Below, piece after piece: positions 57,348 to 64,000 of a stretch of DNA of 64,000 nt. Position 1 is the stretch's first letter, and the number at the start of each line of letters is the position of its first letter. The notes under the pieces were generated by a model that had not been told where the DNA came from, searched no databases, and saw nothing but the letters and a program-made list of their open reading frames with translations. The DNA comes from Paracoccus sp. S-4012 (GTDB taxonomy: Bacteria > Pseudomonadota > Alphaproteobacteria > Rhodobacterales > Rhodobacteraceae): NCBI RefSeq assembly GCF_009674885.1, contig NZ_WKKA01000006.1, forward strand, positions 124,001 to 188,000. Reading direction: 5' to 3'. The translations under genes and the position numbers were made by a program.

Positions 57348-57472
57348 GAAACAACCTCGGGCTCTCTGGCCGGGCCGCCCGTCGAGGACCCCGGCGCTGT
57401 GGGACAGGATCGGCCGGCAGGGGACACCCCAAGGCGAGGCGGGCGGTCGGACCGCCGGTCGATGAACGGCGG

Positions 57473-57500
57473 AACATAGACGGAAACGCCGCCGGTGCAA
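57473..57500 (-). promoter_or_regulatory. Sigma-70-type promoter for rpmF-plsX-fabH
   Basis: On the minus strand TTGCAC, 16 bases, TATGTT lies between the end of the ABC transporter operon and rpmF. The transcript would have a leader of about 120 bases. Confidence 0.55.
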
Positions 57501-57507
57501 GTCGAAT

Positions 57508-57545
57508 GTCGCGCCGATCCCCGGCATGCCGGAGATCGGCGCGAC
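57508..57545. terminator. Near-perfect 38-base palindrome after the ABC operon
   Basis: GTCGCGCCGATC and GATCGGCGCGAC pair around CCGGCATGCCGG, itself a palindrome, with one mismatch on each flank. It starts six bases after the stop of the binding-protein gene and probably ends that operon. No T-run follows. Confidence 0.6.
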
Positions 57546-57551
57546 CGCCGC

Positions 57552-58538
57552 TCAGTTCAGCGCCATGTCGGTGATGGCGTGGGTCCAGGCACCTTCGGGC
57601 GCCTTCGTGATGACCGGGTCCGATCCGCCCGACATCAGCGTCTCGACGGTGCGCTCGTAGTCGGCGGGATCAAGCTCGCCGTCCGAGCCCGCGGTCAGCT
57701 TGCCGATCTCGGTCACCATCCGGGTCTGGTGCTCGATCGTCTGGGCACCGGTCTCGTCGTTCTCGATCACGATCTCGGCCGCCTCGTCGGGGTTCTCCTC
57801 GGCGTATTTCCAGCCCTTCATGCTCGCCCGCACGAAGCGCGCCAGCCGGTCGGCCATTTCGGGATCCGCCAGCGTCGCCTCGAGCGTGTAGAGCCCGTCC
57901 TCTAGCGTCGCGACGCCCTGATCCTCGTATTTGAACGTCACCAGATCATCCTCGGCGATGCCCGCGTCCAGGACCTGGCCGTATTCGTTGTAGGTCATGA
58001 CCGAGATGCAGTCGGCCTGCTTCTGTAGCAGCGGATCGACGTTGAAGCCCTGCTTGAGGACCGTGACGCCCTCCGGCCCGCCCTCGGTCGAGAGGCCGAG
58101 ATGGTTCATCCAGCTGAGGAAGGGGAACTCGTTCCCGAAGAACCAGACGCCCAGGGTCTTGCCCGCGAAATCCGTCTCGGGGTTGGTGATGCCGCTTTCC
58201 TTCAGGCAGGTCAGCATCATGCCCGAGGACTTGAACGGCTGCGCGATGTTGACGATCGGCAGGCCCTTTTCGCGCGCGGCGAGGGCGGCGGGCATCCACT
58301 CGACGATCACATCGGCGCCGCCGCCGGCCAGCACCTGCGTCGGCGCGATGTCCGGGCCGCCCGGCTGGATGGTGACGTCGAGGTCTTCCTCGTCGTAGAA
58401 GCCCTTGTCCTTTGCGACATAGTAGCCCGCGAACTGGGCCTGCGTGACCCATTTGAGTTGCAGCGTCAGCGGGTCGGCGGCATTCGCGCCGCCCGCGACA
58501 AGGGCGGCCAAGGCGGTGCCGAGCATCAGCGTCTTCAT
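57552..58538 (-). CDS. ABC transporter substrate-binding protein, NMT1/ThiY-like
   Basis: It encodes 328 residues from the ATG at 58538 (GGGAGAG upstream), with signal peptide MKTLMLGTALAALVAGGANA. LQLKWVTQAQFAGYYVAKDK is the NMT1/THI5-like N-terminus that binds pyrimidine-type ligands (HMP precursors in ThiY). PGGPDIAPTQVLAGGGADVI and GVWFFGNEFPFLSWM follow. It is the last gene of a pyrimidine-catabolism operon, so a pyrimidine or hydantoin is the likely cargo (inference). Confidence 0.85.
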   Translation of the reverse strand: MKTLMLGTALAALVAGGANAADPLTLQLKWVTQAQFAGYYVAKDKGFYDEEDLDVTIQPGGPDIAPTQVLAGGGADVIVEWMPAALAAREKGLPIVNIAQPFKSSGMMLTCLKESGITNPETDFAGKTLGVWFFGNEFPFLSWMNHLGLSTEGGPEGVTVLKQGFNVDPLLQKQADCISVMTYNEYGQVLDAGIAEDDLVTFKYEDQGVATLEDGLYTLEATLADPEMADRLARFVRASMKGWKYAEENPDEAAEIVIENDETGAQTIEHQTRMVTEIGKLTAGSDGELDPADYERTVETLMSGGSDPVITKAPEGAWTHAITDMALN

Positions 58539-58582
58539 TCTTCTCTCCCTGCTGGCCGCCGGGTTCGTCCCGGCGGTCCTTT

Positions 58583-59488
58583 TCAACTTCGCTGCGACGG
58601 GTGCCAGAACGTCGCCCGCCGCTCGATCAGCGACACGATGCCATAGAACAGCGTTCCCGCAATGGCCGCGACGAGGATCTCGGCCCAGACCAGCGGCAGG
58701 TCCAGCTGTCCGACGGAGGTCGAGATGCGGAACCCCATGCCCTGCGTCGGGCTGCCGAAGAACTCGGCCACGATGGCGCCGATCAGGGCGAGCGTGGTGG
58801 TGATCTTCAGCCCGTTGAAGAGGAACGGCAGGGCGGCGGGCAGGCGCAGCTTCCAGAGTGCCTGCCAGTAGCCCGCGCTCCAGGTCGCCATCTGGTCGCG
58901 CTGCAGCGCGTCGGTGGCGGCGAGGCCCGCCATCATGTTCACGAGGATGGGGAAGAACACCATCACCACGACCACGGCGGCCTTGGACTGCCAGTCGAAG
59001 CCGAACCACATCACGAGGATCGGCGCGATGCCGACGATCGGCAGGGCCGCGACGAAGTTGCCAATGGGCAGCAGCCCGCGTTGCAGGAAGGGCGAACGGT
59101 CGATGGCAACAGCGGTGAGGATGGCGGCGGCCGCGCCCAGCAGCCAGCCGGTCAGCGCGCCCTTGAGGATCGTCTGGACGAAATCGCCGCGCAGGATCGC
59201 GCCTTTGGCGATCAGGCTCGACCAGATCGCCGAGGGCGGGGGGAGGATCACCTGCGGCACGTTCAGCGCCCGCACCGCAAGCTCCCAGACCAGCACCACC
59301 GTCAGCCCGAAGATCGCGGCCACGACCCACCGCATCCACGGCTCGGTCCGCCCGGCGAGGCGCATGTTGACGGCCATGGCCGCAAGCCAGACGGCAAGCG
59401 CGGGCAGCAGCGCGGGCGAGGCGATCCAGGTGAAGCCGAGCAGCAGCACCACGGCCGCGAGCCGCAACAGCCCCGCGCGCCGCCTCAT
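58583..59488 (-). CDS. ABC transporter permease (NMT1-type, first)
   Basis: It encodes 301 residues from the ATG at 59488, overlapping the stop of the second permease gene (ATGA). Six or more spans are visible, and the EAA-type loop WSAGYWQALWKLRLPAALPF contacts the ATPase. VPQVILPPPSAIWSSLIAKG at the start of the permease domain is typical of the TauC/SsuC/ThiX group. The upstream frame extension to 59782 lies inside the other permease and is rejected. Confidence 0.9.
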   Translation of the reverse strand: MRRRAGLLRLAAVVLLLGFTWIASPALLPALAVWLAAMAVNMRLAGRTEPWMRWVVAAIFGLTVVLVWELAVRALNVPQVILPPPSAIWSSLIAKGAILRGDFVQTILKGALTGWLLGAAAAILTAVAIDRSPFLQRGLLPIGNFVAALPIVGIAPILVMWFGFDWQSKAAVVVVMVFFPILVNMMAGLAATDALQRDQMATWSAGYWQALWKLRLPAALPFLFNGLKITTTLALIGAIVAEFFGSPTQGMGFRISTSVGQLDLPLVWAEILVAAIAGTLFYGIVSLIERRATFWHPSQRS

Positions 59489-60348
59489 CGCGCCAGCCCC
59501 ATGCGGCGCAACGTCAGCCGCTCGACCGCGCCGAGCAGCATCACGAGCGCGGCGGCGAGGATCGCGGCGGTGAAGAGCGCGGCCCAGATCTGCACCGTCT
59601 GGCCGTAGTAACTGCCCGAGAGCAGCCGCGCGCCGAGGCCCTGCGTGGCGCCGGCGGGCAACTCGCCCACGATGGTGCCGACAAGCGCCGCGGCGATGGC
59701 GACCTTCAGCGAGGCGAAGAGCCAGGGCAGCGACGAGGGCAGACGCAGGCGCCAGAAGACATGCGACGGCGAGGCGTTCCACGAGCGCATCAGGTCGAGT
59801 TGCATTCCGTCAGGGCTCCTCAGCCCCGCGACCATGCCGACCAGCACCGGGAAGAACGACAGCCAGGCCGAGATCACCGCCTTCGGCAGCAGTCCCTTCA
59901 CGCCCAGCGAAGCCAGCACCACGATCACCATCGGCGCGATGGCGAGGATCGGGACCGTCTGGCTCGCCACCGCCCAGGGCATCACCGACTGGTCCATCAC
60001 CCGGCTGTGCACGATCCCGACCGCCAACAGCATCCCCGCCGCGGTGCCGACCCCGAAGCCCGCGAGCGTGGCCGAGAGCGTGACCCATCCGTGCCAGACG
60101 AGGCTGCGCCGCGAGGTGACGGCCTGCCCGGCGATCCCGTCCCAGAGGCCAGCCCCGACTTGATGCGGGGCGGGCAGGATCGGGCGCTCCTGGCTCATCG
60201 TGCGCGGCACGATCTCGGCCCAGGTGATCGTCTCCCCCGCTCGCGCCGCCTGATCGCGCTCCCACCGCGCGTTCATGCCGATGGCGGCGGCATACCAGAT
60301 CGCCACGATGACGCCGAGGACCGTCAGGACCGGGACGACATGCCTCAT
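59485..60348 (-). CDS. ABC transporter permease (NMT1-type, second)
   Basis: It encodes 287 residues. About six spans follow an N-terminal periplasmic loop. The EAA-type motif is MRSWNASPSHVFWRLRLPSS. With the first permease it forms the channel pair, a heterodimer in contrast to the homodimers of many TauC-type systems. The start overlaps the GNAT stop (ATGA). Confidence 0.9.
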   Translation of the reverse strand: MRHVVPVLTVLGVIVAIWYAAAIGMNARWERDQAARAGETITWAEIVPRTMSQERPILPAPHQVGAGLWDGIAGQAVTSRRSLVWHGWVTLSATLAGFGVGTAAGMLLAVGIVHSRVMDQSVMPWAVASQTVPILAIAPMVIVVLASLGVKGLLPKAVISAWLSFFPVLVGMVAGLRSPDGMQLDLMRSWNASPSHVFWRLRLPSSLPWLFASLKVAIAAALVGTIVGELPAGATQGLGARLLSGSYYGQTVQIWAALFTAAILAAALVMLLGAVERLTLRRMGLAR

Positions 60349-60788
60349 GCCGCGGCGCGCCAGAGGTATTCGACATCCGGCAGCGCCTCGGGATTGTCAC
60401 CCTCGCTGCGCCGCCCCTCGCGGAAACCCTGGCGCAGGTAGAAGCGCCGGGCGTGAGTGTTGGCCTCAAAGGTCCAGAGCGACAGCGACCCCGCGCGCGC
60501 CTTGGCGGCGTCGAGGAGTTGCCGCCCGATTCCGCTGCCGGGGGCGGCAGCATGAAGCGCGTGGACATAACCCGTGGGATCGAGGGCAACGAAGCCCGCG
60601 ACCTCGCCCTGCACCTCGGCCACCGTCACCTCGCTCCGCGGCCAGATCGCCTGCCGGAACAGCGCGGCGATGCTGCCCGGCGGATGCACCCGCGGCATCC
60701 ATCGGGACGCCTCGATCCACGCCTCCACGATGGCGGCGCAGGGCGCGGCGTCAAAGGCGCGGGCGGGGCGCAGGATCGCCTCAGTCAT
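60345..60788 (-). CDS. GNAT-family acetyltransferase
   Basis: It encodes 147 residues. ILRPARAFDAAPCAAIVEAW at the start, VAGFVALDPTGYVHALHAA as the central strands, the acetyl-CoA loop GSGIGRQLLDAAKAR, and NTHARRFYLRQGFREGRRSE complete a full GNAT fold. It lies between the ABC ATPase and permease genes, overlapping both, so it is translated with them. The substrate is unknown; it could acetylate an amine or beta-amino acid product of ring breakdown (inference). Confidence 0.85.
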   Translation of the reverse strand: MTEAILRPARAFDAAPCAAIVEAWIEASRWMPRVHPPGSIAALFRQAIWPRSEVTVAEVQGEVAGFVALDPTGYVHALHAAAPGSGIGRQLLDAAKARAGSLSLWTFEANTHARRFYLRQGFREGRRSEGDNPEALPDVEYLWRAAA

Positions 60789-61605
60789 AGGAATGCCCGG
60801 CGCGCAGCCCCTCGCGGACCCGCTGGGCGATGGCGATGAACTCGGCCGAGTCCCGGATTTCGAGCGGCCGGTGGCGGTGCAGGGGGCTCTCGATCACGTC
60901 GGTGATGCGGCCGGGGCGGGGGGACATGACCACGATCCGGGTCGAGAGATAGACCGCCTCCGGAATCGAATGGGTGACGAAGGCGATGGTCTTGCCGGTC
61001 TTCTCCCACAGCGCCAGCAGCGCCTCGTTGAGCCGGTCGCGCACGATCTCGTCGAGGGCGCCGAAGGGCTCGTCCATCAGCAGGATGTCGGCGTCGAAAG
61101 CGAGCGCGCGGGCGATCGAGGCGCGCTGCTGCATCCCGCCCGAGAGCTGCCACGGATACTTGCCGCCGAAGCCCGTGAGCTCCACAAGATCGAGCACCCG
61201 CGCGATCCGCTCGCGCCGGTCGGCCTTGCCGAAACCCATGATCTCGAGCGGAAGCGAGATGTTCCCGGCGATGCTCCGCCACGGGTAGAGGCCCGGCGCC
61301 TGGAAGACATAGCCATAGGCGCGGGCGCGGCGGGCCTCGTCGGCGCTCATGCCGTTGACGGTCAGGCTGCCGCCCGTCGGCTGCTCGAGCGCGGCGATGC
61401 AGCGCAGGAGCGTCGTCTTGCCGCAACCGGAGGGGCCGATGAAGCTGACGAAATCGCCGCGGCCTATGCTGAGGTCCACGCCCTTGAGCGCCTGCACCGG
61501 CCCGTCGCGGGTCTGAAAGGTGAGGTCGAGATTGCGCGCCGCGATCACGGCTGCTGCCGGCGCGGGTGCCGGGGCAGGGTCCATCTGGGCGGCCGTCGCG
61601 TTCAC
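60781..61605 (-). CDS. ABC transporter ATP-binding protein (TauB/SsuB/ThiZ-like)
   Basis: It encodes 274 residues. Walker A is GPSGCGKTT, the Q loop VFQAPGLYPWRS, the signature LSGGMQQRASIARAL, Walker B ILLMDEPFGALD and the H loop VTHSIPEAVYLS. It powers the two permeases. The last 8 bases overlap the GNAT gene, and its start overlaps the SDR stop (ATGA). An Ala/Pro-rich N-terminal extension of about 20 residues precedes the domain. Confidence 0.95.
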   Translation of the reverse strand: MNATAAQMDPAPAPAPAAAVIAARNLDLTFQTRDGPVQALKGVDLSIGRGDFVSFIGPSGCGKTTLLRCIAALEQPTGGSLTVNGMSADEARRARAYGYVFQAPGLYPWRSIAGNISLPLEIMGFGKADRRERIARVLDLVELTGFGGKYPWQLSGGMQQRASIARALAFDADILLMDEPFGALDEIVRDRLNEALLALWEKTGKTIAFVTHSIPEAVYLSTRIVVMSPRPGRITDVIESPLHRHRPLEIRDSAEFIAIAQRVREGLRAGHSYD

Positions 61606-62291
61606 AACCCGCGCCCCAGCCCGCCATCGACGCGCAGCACCTGACCCGTGATGTAGGCCGCCTCGTCCGACAGCAGGAAGGCGACCGCCCCGGCGACCTC
61701 CTCCACCCGCCCCATCCGCGGGATCGCCGCGCCCGCGATCCGCTCCGGCGGCTGCGGGATCGACTCGATGAAGCCCGGCGCCACGCTGTTGATGCGGATG
61801 CCGCGCCCGCCCAGCTTCTCGGCGGCCAGCTTCGCCCAGGCGTGCAGCCCGGCGCGCATCGCCGAAGAGGTCGGGTAGAGCGCCGAGGGGTCCTCGGCCA
61901 CGTAGCTGGTGATGTTCACGATCGCCCCGCCCGAACCCAAATGCGGCAGCGCGGTGCGGACCGGGCGGATGGCCGAGAGGAAATAGACGTCCATCGCCTT
62001 GTGCCAGTCCTCGGGCGAGAGTTGCAGCGCGTCCCCCCGCGGCCCATGCCCGGCCGAGTTCACGAGTGCGTCGATCCGCCCCCAGCGGTCCACCGCCGCC
62101 TTCACCAGCCGGGCAATATCCTCGTCGCTGTCATTCGACCCGGTGATGCCGACTCCGCCCAACTCGCGCGCGAGGGCCTCGCCCTTGCCCGAGGGCGACA
62201 GGATCGCGACCGCCCAGCCGTCCCCGGCCAGCCGCCGCGCGCAGGCGGCGCCCATGCCGGAGCCGGCGGCGGTGAGAAGCGCGACCTTCAT
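61602..62291 (-). CDS. SDR-family oxidoreductase lacking the catalytic lysine
   Basis: It encodes 229 residues from the ATG at 62291, overlapping the dihydropyrimidinase stop (ATGA). The Rossmann loop is LLTAAGSGMGAACARRL and NSAG is present. Ser129 lies in VNITS and Tyr139 in ALYPTSSAMRAG, but Ser143 is found where SDRs have Lys (YxxxK). Relatives in pyrimidine loci share this PTS version. It may act as a modified reductase or a non-catalytic partner. Function in the operon is unknown. The longer frame to 62351 is inside the upstream gene. Confidence 0.85.
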   Translation of the reverse strand: MKVALLTAAGSGMGAACARRLAGDGWAVAILSPSGKGEALARELGGVGITGSNDSDEDIARLVKAAVDRWGRIDALVNSAGHGPRGDALQLSPEDWHKAMDVYFLSAIRPVRTALPHLGSGGAIVNITSYVAEDPSALYPTSSAMRAGLHAWAKLAAEKLGGRGIRINSVAPGFIESIPQPPERIAGAAIPRMGRVEEVAGAVAFLLSDEAAYITGQVLRVDGGLGRGL

Positions 62292-63739
62292 ACGCCGCTC
62301 GCCGGGATGCCGGTCCGCTCGACCGGTCGCGGCGCGGTCAGCGCCTTCCATTCCGAGAGCGCCCGGTTGACGCTGCCGCGCGGCTCACGGGCGACAAATT
62401 CGCCATGCCCCTCGGGCGTCTCGATCCTGCCCTCGCGGAATGCGACCTTGCCGCGGCTGAGGACGACGCGCGGCAGGCCCTTCACCTGATGCCCCTCGAA
62501 CACGTTGTAGTCGATCGCCGACTGCTGCGTCCCGGCGCTGATCGTCTTTTCGGCCTCCGGGTCCCAGACGACCAGATCGGCGTCCGACCCGACCAGCACC
62601 GCACCCTTGCGCGGATAGCAGCCCATGATCTTGGCGACATTGGTCGAGGTCACGGCCACGAACTCGTTCGGCGTCAGCCGGCCGGTGGCGACCCCGTGCG
62701 TCCAGAGCATCGGCATCCGGTCCTCGAGGCCACCCGTGCCGTTCGGGATCTTCGTGAAATCGCCGATCCCGGTCCGCTTCTGCTCGGTCGTGAAGGCGCA
62801 GTGGTCGGTCGCCACCACCGAGAGCGAGCCCGACATCAGCCCGGCCCAGAGGCTCTCCTGATGCTTGGCGTTGCGGAAGGGCGGCGACATGACCCGGCGG
62901 GCGGCGTGGTCCCAGTCCTTGTTGAAGTACTCGCTCTCGTCGAGCGTCAGGTGCTGGATCAGCGGCTCGCCCCAGACCCGCTTGCCCTGCTGGCGCGCGC
63001 GGCGGATGGCCTCATGCGAATCCTCGCAGGAGACGTGAACGACATAGAGGGGCACGCCGGCCATGTCGGCGATCATGATGGCGCGGTTGGTGGCCTCGCC
63101 CTCCACCTGCGGCGGGCGCGAATAGGCATGCGCTTCGGGGCCGGTGTTGCCCTCGGCCAGCAGCCGGGCCGAGAGGTCGGCCACCACGTCGCCGTTCTCG
63201 GCATGGACCATGACGATGCCGCCAAGCTCGCCCACGCGGCGGAACGAGGCGAACATCTCGTCGTCGTTCACCATCAGCGCGCCCTTGTAGGCCATGAAAT
63301 GCTTGAAGCTGGTGATGCCGCGCTCGATCACCTTCGGCATTTCATCGAAGATCCGCTCGCTCCACGAGGTCACGGCCATGTGGAAGGAGTAGTCGCAATG
63401 CGCGCGGGCGGTCTTGTTGTCCCAGATCTTCAGCGCGTCCAGCAGCCCCTGATCGGGCGCGGGCAGGGCGAAGTCGATCACCATGGTCGTGCCGCCGGCG
63501 AGCGCGGCGCGGGTCCCGCTCTCGAAATCATCGGCGGAATAGGTGCCCATGAACGGCATCTCGAGATGCGTATGCGGGTCGATCCCGCCCGGCATCACAA
63601 AGCAGCCGGTCGCGTCGATGACCTCGTCGCCGGTCAGCCCCTGGCCGATGGCGGCAATGCGGCCGTTCTCGATCAGGACATCGGCCTTCTGGGTGAGGTC
63701 GGCGGTGACGATGGTGCCGTTTCGTATGACCGTGCTCAT
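62288..63739 (-). CDS. hydA: Dihydropyrimidinase (hydantoinase)
   Basis: It encodes 483 residues from the ATG at 63739. Metal ligands are His56 and His58 (DPHTHLEM), the carboxylated Lys at about 152 (FMAYKG), His179 (MVHAEN), His235 (YVVHVSCEDSH) and Asp312 (VATDHCAF). It opens dihydrouracil, dihydrothymine or 5-substituted hydantoins to N-carbamoyl amino acids. The upstream M20 hydrolase can remove the carbamoyl group, and the downstream ABC system imports the ring compound. Dihydropyrimidine dehydrogenase genes (preA/preT) are not in the window. Confidence 0.94.
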   Translation of the reverse strand: MSTVIRNGTIVTADLTQKADVLIENGRIAAIGQGLTGDEVIDATGCFVMPGGIDPHTHLEMPFMGTYSADDFESGTRAALAGGTTMVIDFALPAPDQGLLDALKIWDNKTARAHCDYSFHMAVTSWSERIFDEMPKVIERGITSFKHFMAYKGALMVNDDEMFASFRRVGELGGIVMVHAENGDVVADLSARLLAEGNTGPEAHAYSRPPQVEGEATNRAIMIADMAGVPLYVVHVSCEDSHEAIRRARQQGKRVWGEPLIQHLTLDESEYFNKDWDHAARRVMSPPFRNAKHQESLWAGLMSGSLSVVATDHCAFTTEQKRTGIGDFTKIPNGTGGLEDRMPMLWTHGVATGRLTPNEFVAVTSTNVAKIMGCYPRKGAVLVGSDADLVVWDPEAEKTISAGTQQSAIDYNVFEGHQVKGLPRVVLSRGKVAFREGRIETPEGHGEFVAREPRGSVNRALSEWKALTAPRPVERTGIPASGV

Positions 63740-63771
63740 CTCGCGCGCCCTTCCTCTCTTCGCCTTGATCC

Positions 63772-63807
63772 AAATATCCCGGGGGTGCGGGGGCAGCGCC
63801 CCCGCGG
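63772..63807. repeat. Intergenic repeat element with hairpin, copy 2
   Basis: AAATATCCC-GGGGGTGCGGGGGC leads into GCGGGGGC-A-GCGCCCCCGC. The core is shared with the copy at 37,609. Here it lies within the pyrimidine operon between the M20 hydrolase and dihydropyrimidinase genes and could attenuate or process the mRNA. From memory, similar elements recur between rhodobacterial genes. Confidence 0.7.
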
Positions 63808-63821
63808 CCTGACGCTGAGCT

Positions 63822-64000
63822 TCACCCGACCACCTCCGCCGTCTCCAGCACCGCATTCAGCAGCACATCCGCCCCCGCCGAGGCCCACTCCTTCGAGATC
63901 TCCTCCGCCTCGTTATGCGACAGCCCGTCCACGCAGGGGCACATGATCATGACCGTCGGCGCGACCTTGTTGATCCAGCAGGCGTCGTGGCCCGCTCCGC
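63822..64000 (-). CDS. M20-family Zn amidohydrolase, C-terminal part (beta-ureidopropionase/carbamoylase type)
   Basis: Only the last 59 codons are in the window; the gene continues past base 64,000. The minus-strand frame reads SGAGHDACWINKVAPTVMIM then CPCVDGLSHNEAEEI, the end of the allantoate amidohydrolase/N-carbamoyl-amino acid hydrolase family. SGAGHDA carries the conserved His of the active site. It would hydrolyse N-carbamoyl-beta-alanine or similar to the amino acid, CO2 and ammonia, the step after dihydropyrimidinase. A repeat hairpin lies between the two genes. Confidence 0.88.
   Translation of the reverse strand, partial: GAGHDACWINKVAPTVMIMCPCVDGLSHNEAEEISKEWASAGADVLLNAVLETAEVVG

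Overview
The window is GC-rich (roughly 70 percent by eye), densely packed and free of rRNA genes, CRISPR arrays, transposases and phage genes. Gene content and order point to a member of the Rhodobacterales (Alphaproteobacteria). The pointers are a CckA hybrid kinase, rpmF-plsX-fabH and ihfA-merR-tRNA-Pro blocks, an argS-SPOR-nagZ-scpA-scpB row, an fds-type soluble formate dehydrogenase, a metK leader with the hallmarks of the Rhodobacterales SAM/SAH riboswitch, an alphaproteobacterial LexA box (GAAC-N7-GAAC) before recA and a CtrA box (TTAA-N7-TTAA) before cckA. Most of the window reads as ordinary core chromosome with a few accessory insertions.

Layout. 0-9 kb: the 3' part of an RluB/RsuA-type pseudouridine synthase with a repetitive basic tail, a tiny exported Asp-tailed protein, a minus-strand envelope/exopolysaccharide locus (lipoprotein, YjbH-like barrel, YjbF-like lipoprotein), an orphan ferredoxin/ASKHA corrinoid-activator-like protein and an Ala/Gly/Thr-rich exported protein. 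9-21 kb: an 8.6 kb cyclic beta-1,2-glucan synthase gene, an RsmB-like RNA methyltransferase and cckA. 21-32 kb: a small sulfotransferase, recA, alaS, a DUF1330 gene, a Tat-exported cyclase with a carboxymuconolactone decarboxylase-like partner, purA, a DUF2842 gene, thiN, an AI-2E-type permease and hdaA. 32-38 kb: fdsGBAD.

37-52 kb: metK, lnt and a DEAD-box helicase on the minus strand, diverging from argS, a SPOR protein gene, nagZ, a two-domain sulfotransferase gene, scpA and scpB; then a small basic protein gene, a dCTP deaminase gene and tRNA-Pro(GGG). 51-57 kb: merR and ihfA, separated from fabH-plsX-rpmF by an inserted DUF2231/sugar-dehydrogenase pair and a ybiI-like gene. 57-64 kb: a tightly overlapping minus-strand operon for uptake and reductive breakdown of a pyrimidine or hydantoin. 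It holds an M20 amidohydrolase (cut by the window end), dihydropyrimidinase, an SDR without its catalytic lysine, an ABC ATPase, a GNAT, two permeases and a binding protein.

Working together: formate oxidation (fds) supplies NADH; the 57-64 kb operon would yield ammonia and CO2 from ring compounds; the glucan synthase, YjbH locus and sulfotransferases shape the cell surface; metK, recA and cckA carry recognisable cis-regulatory elements. I saw no wholly new multi-gene system. The best leads are the regulatory elements, the fused sulfotransferase, the orphan corrinoid-activator-like protein, the insertion in the fab/ihf block and the GNAT and SDR genes inside the pyrimidine operon. No stretch over 300 bases lacks a gene.
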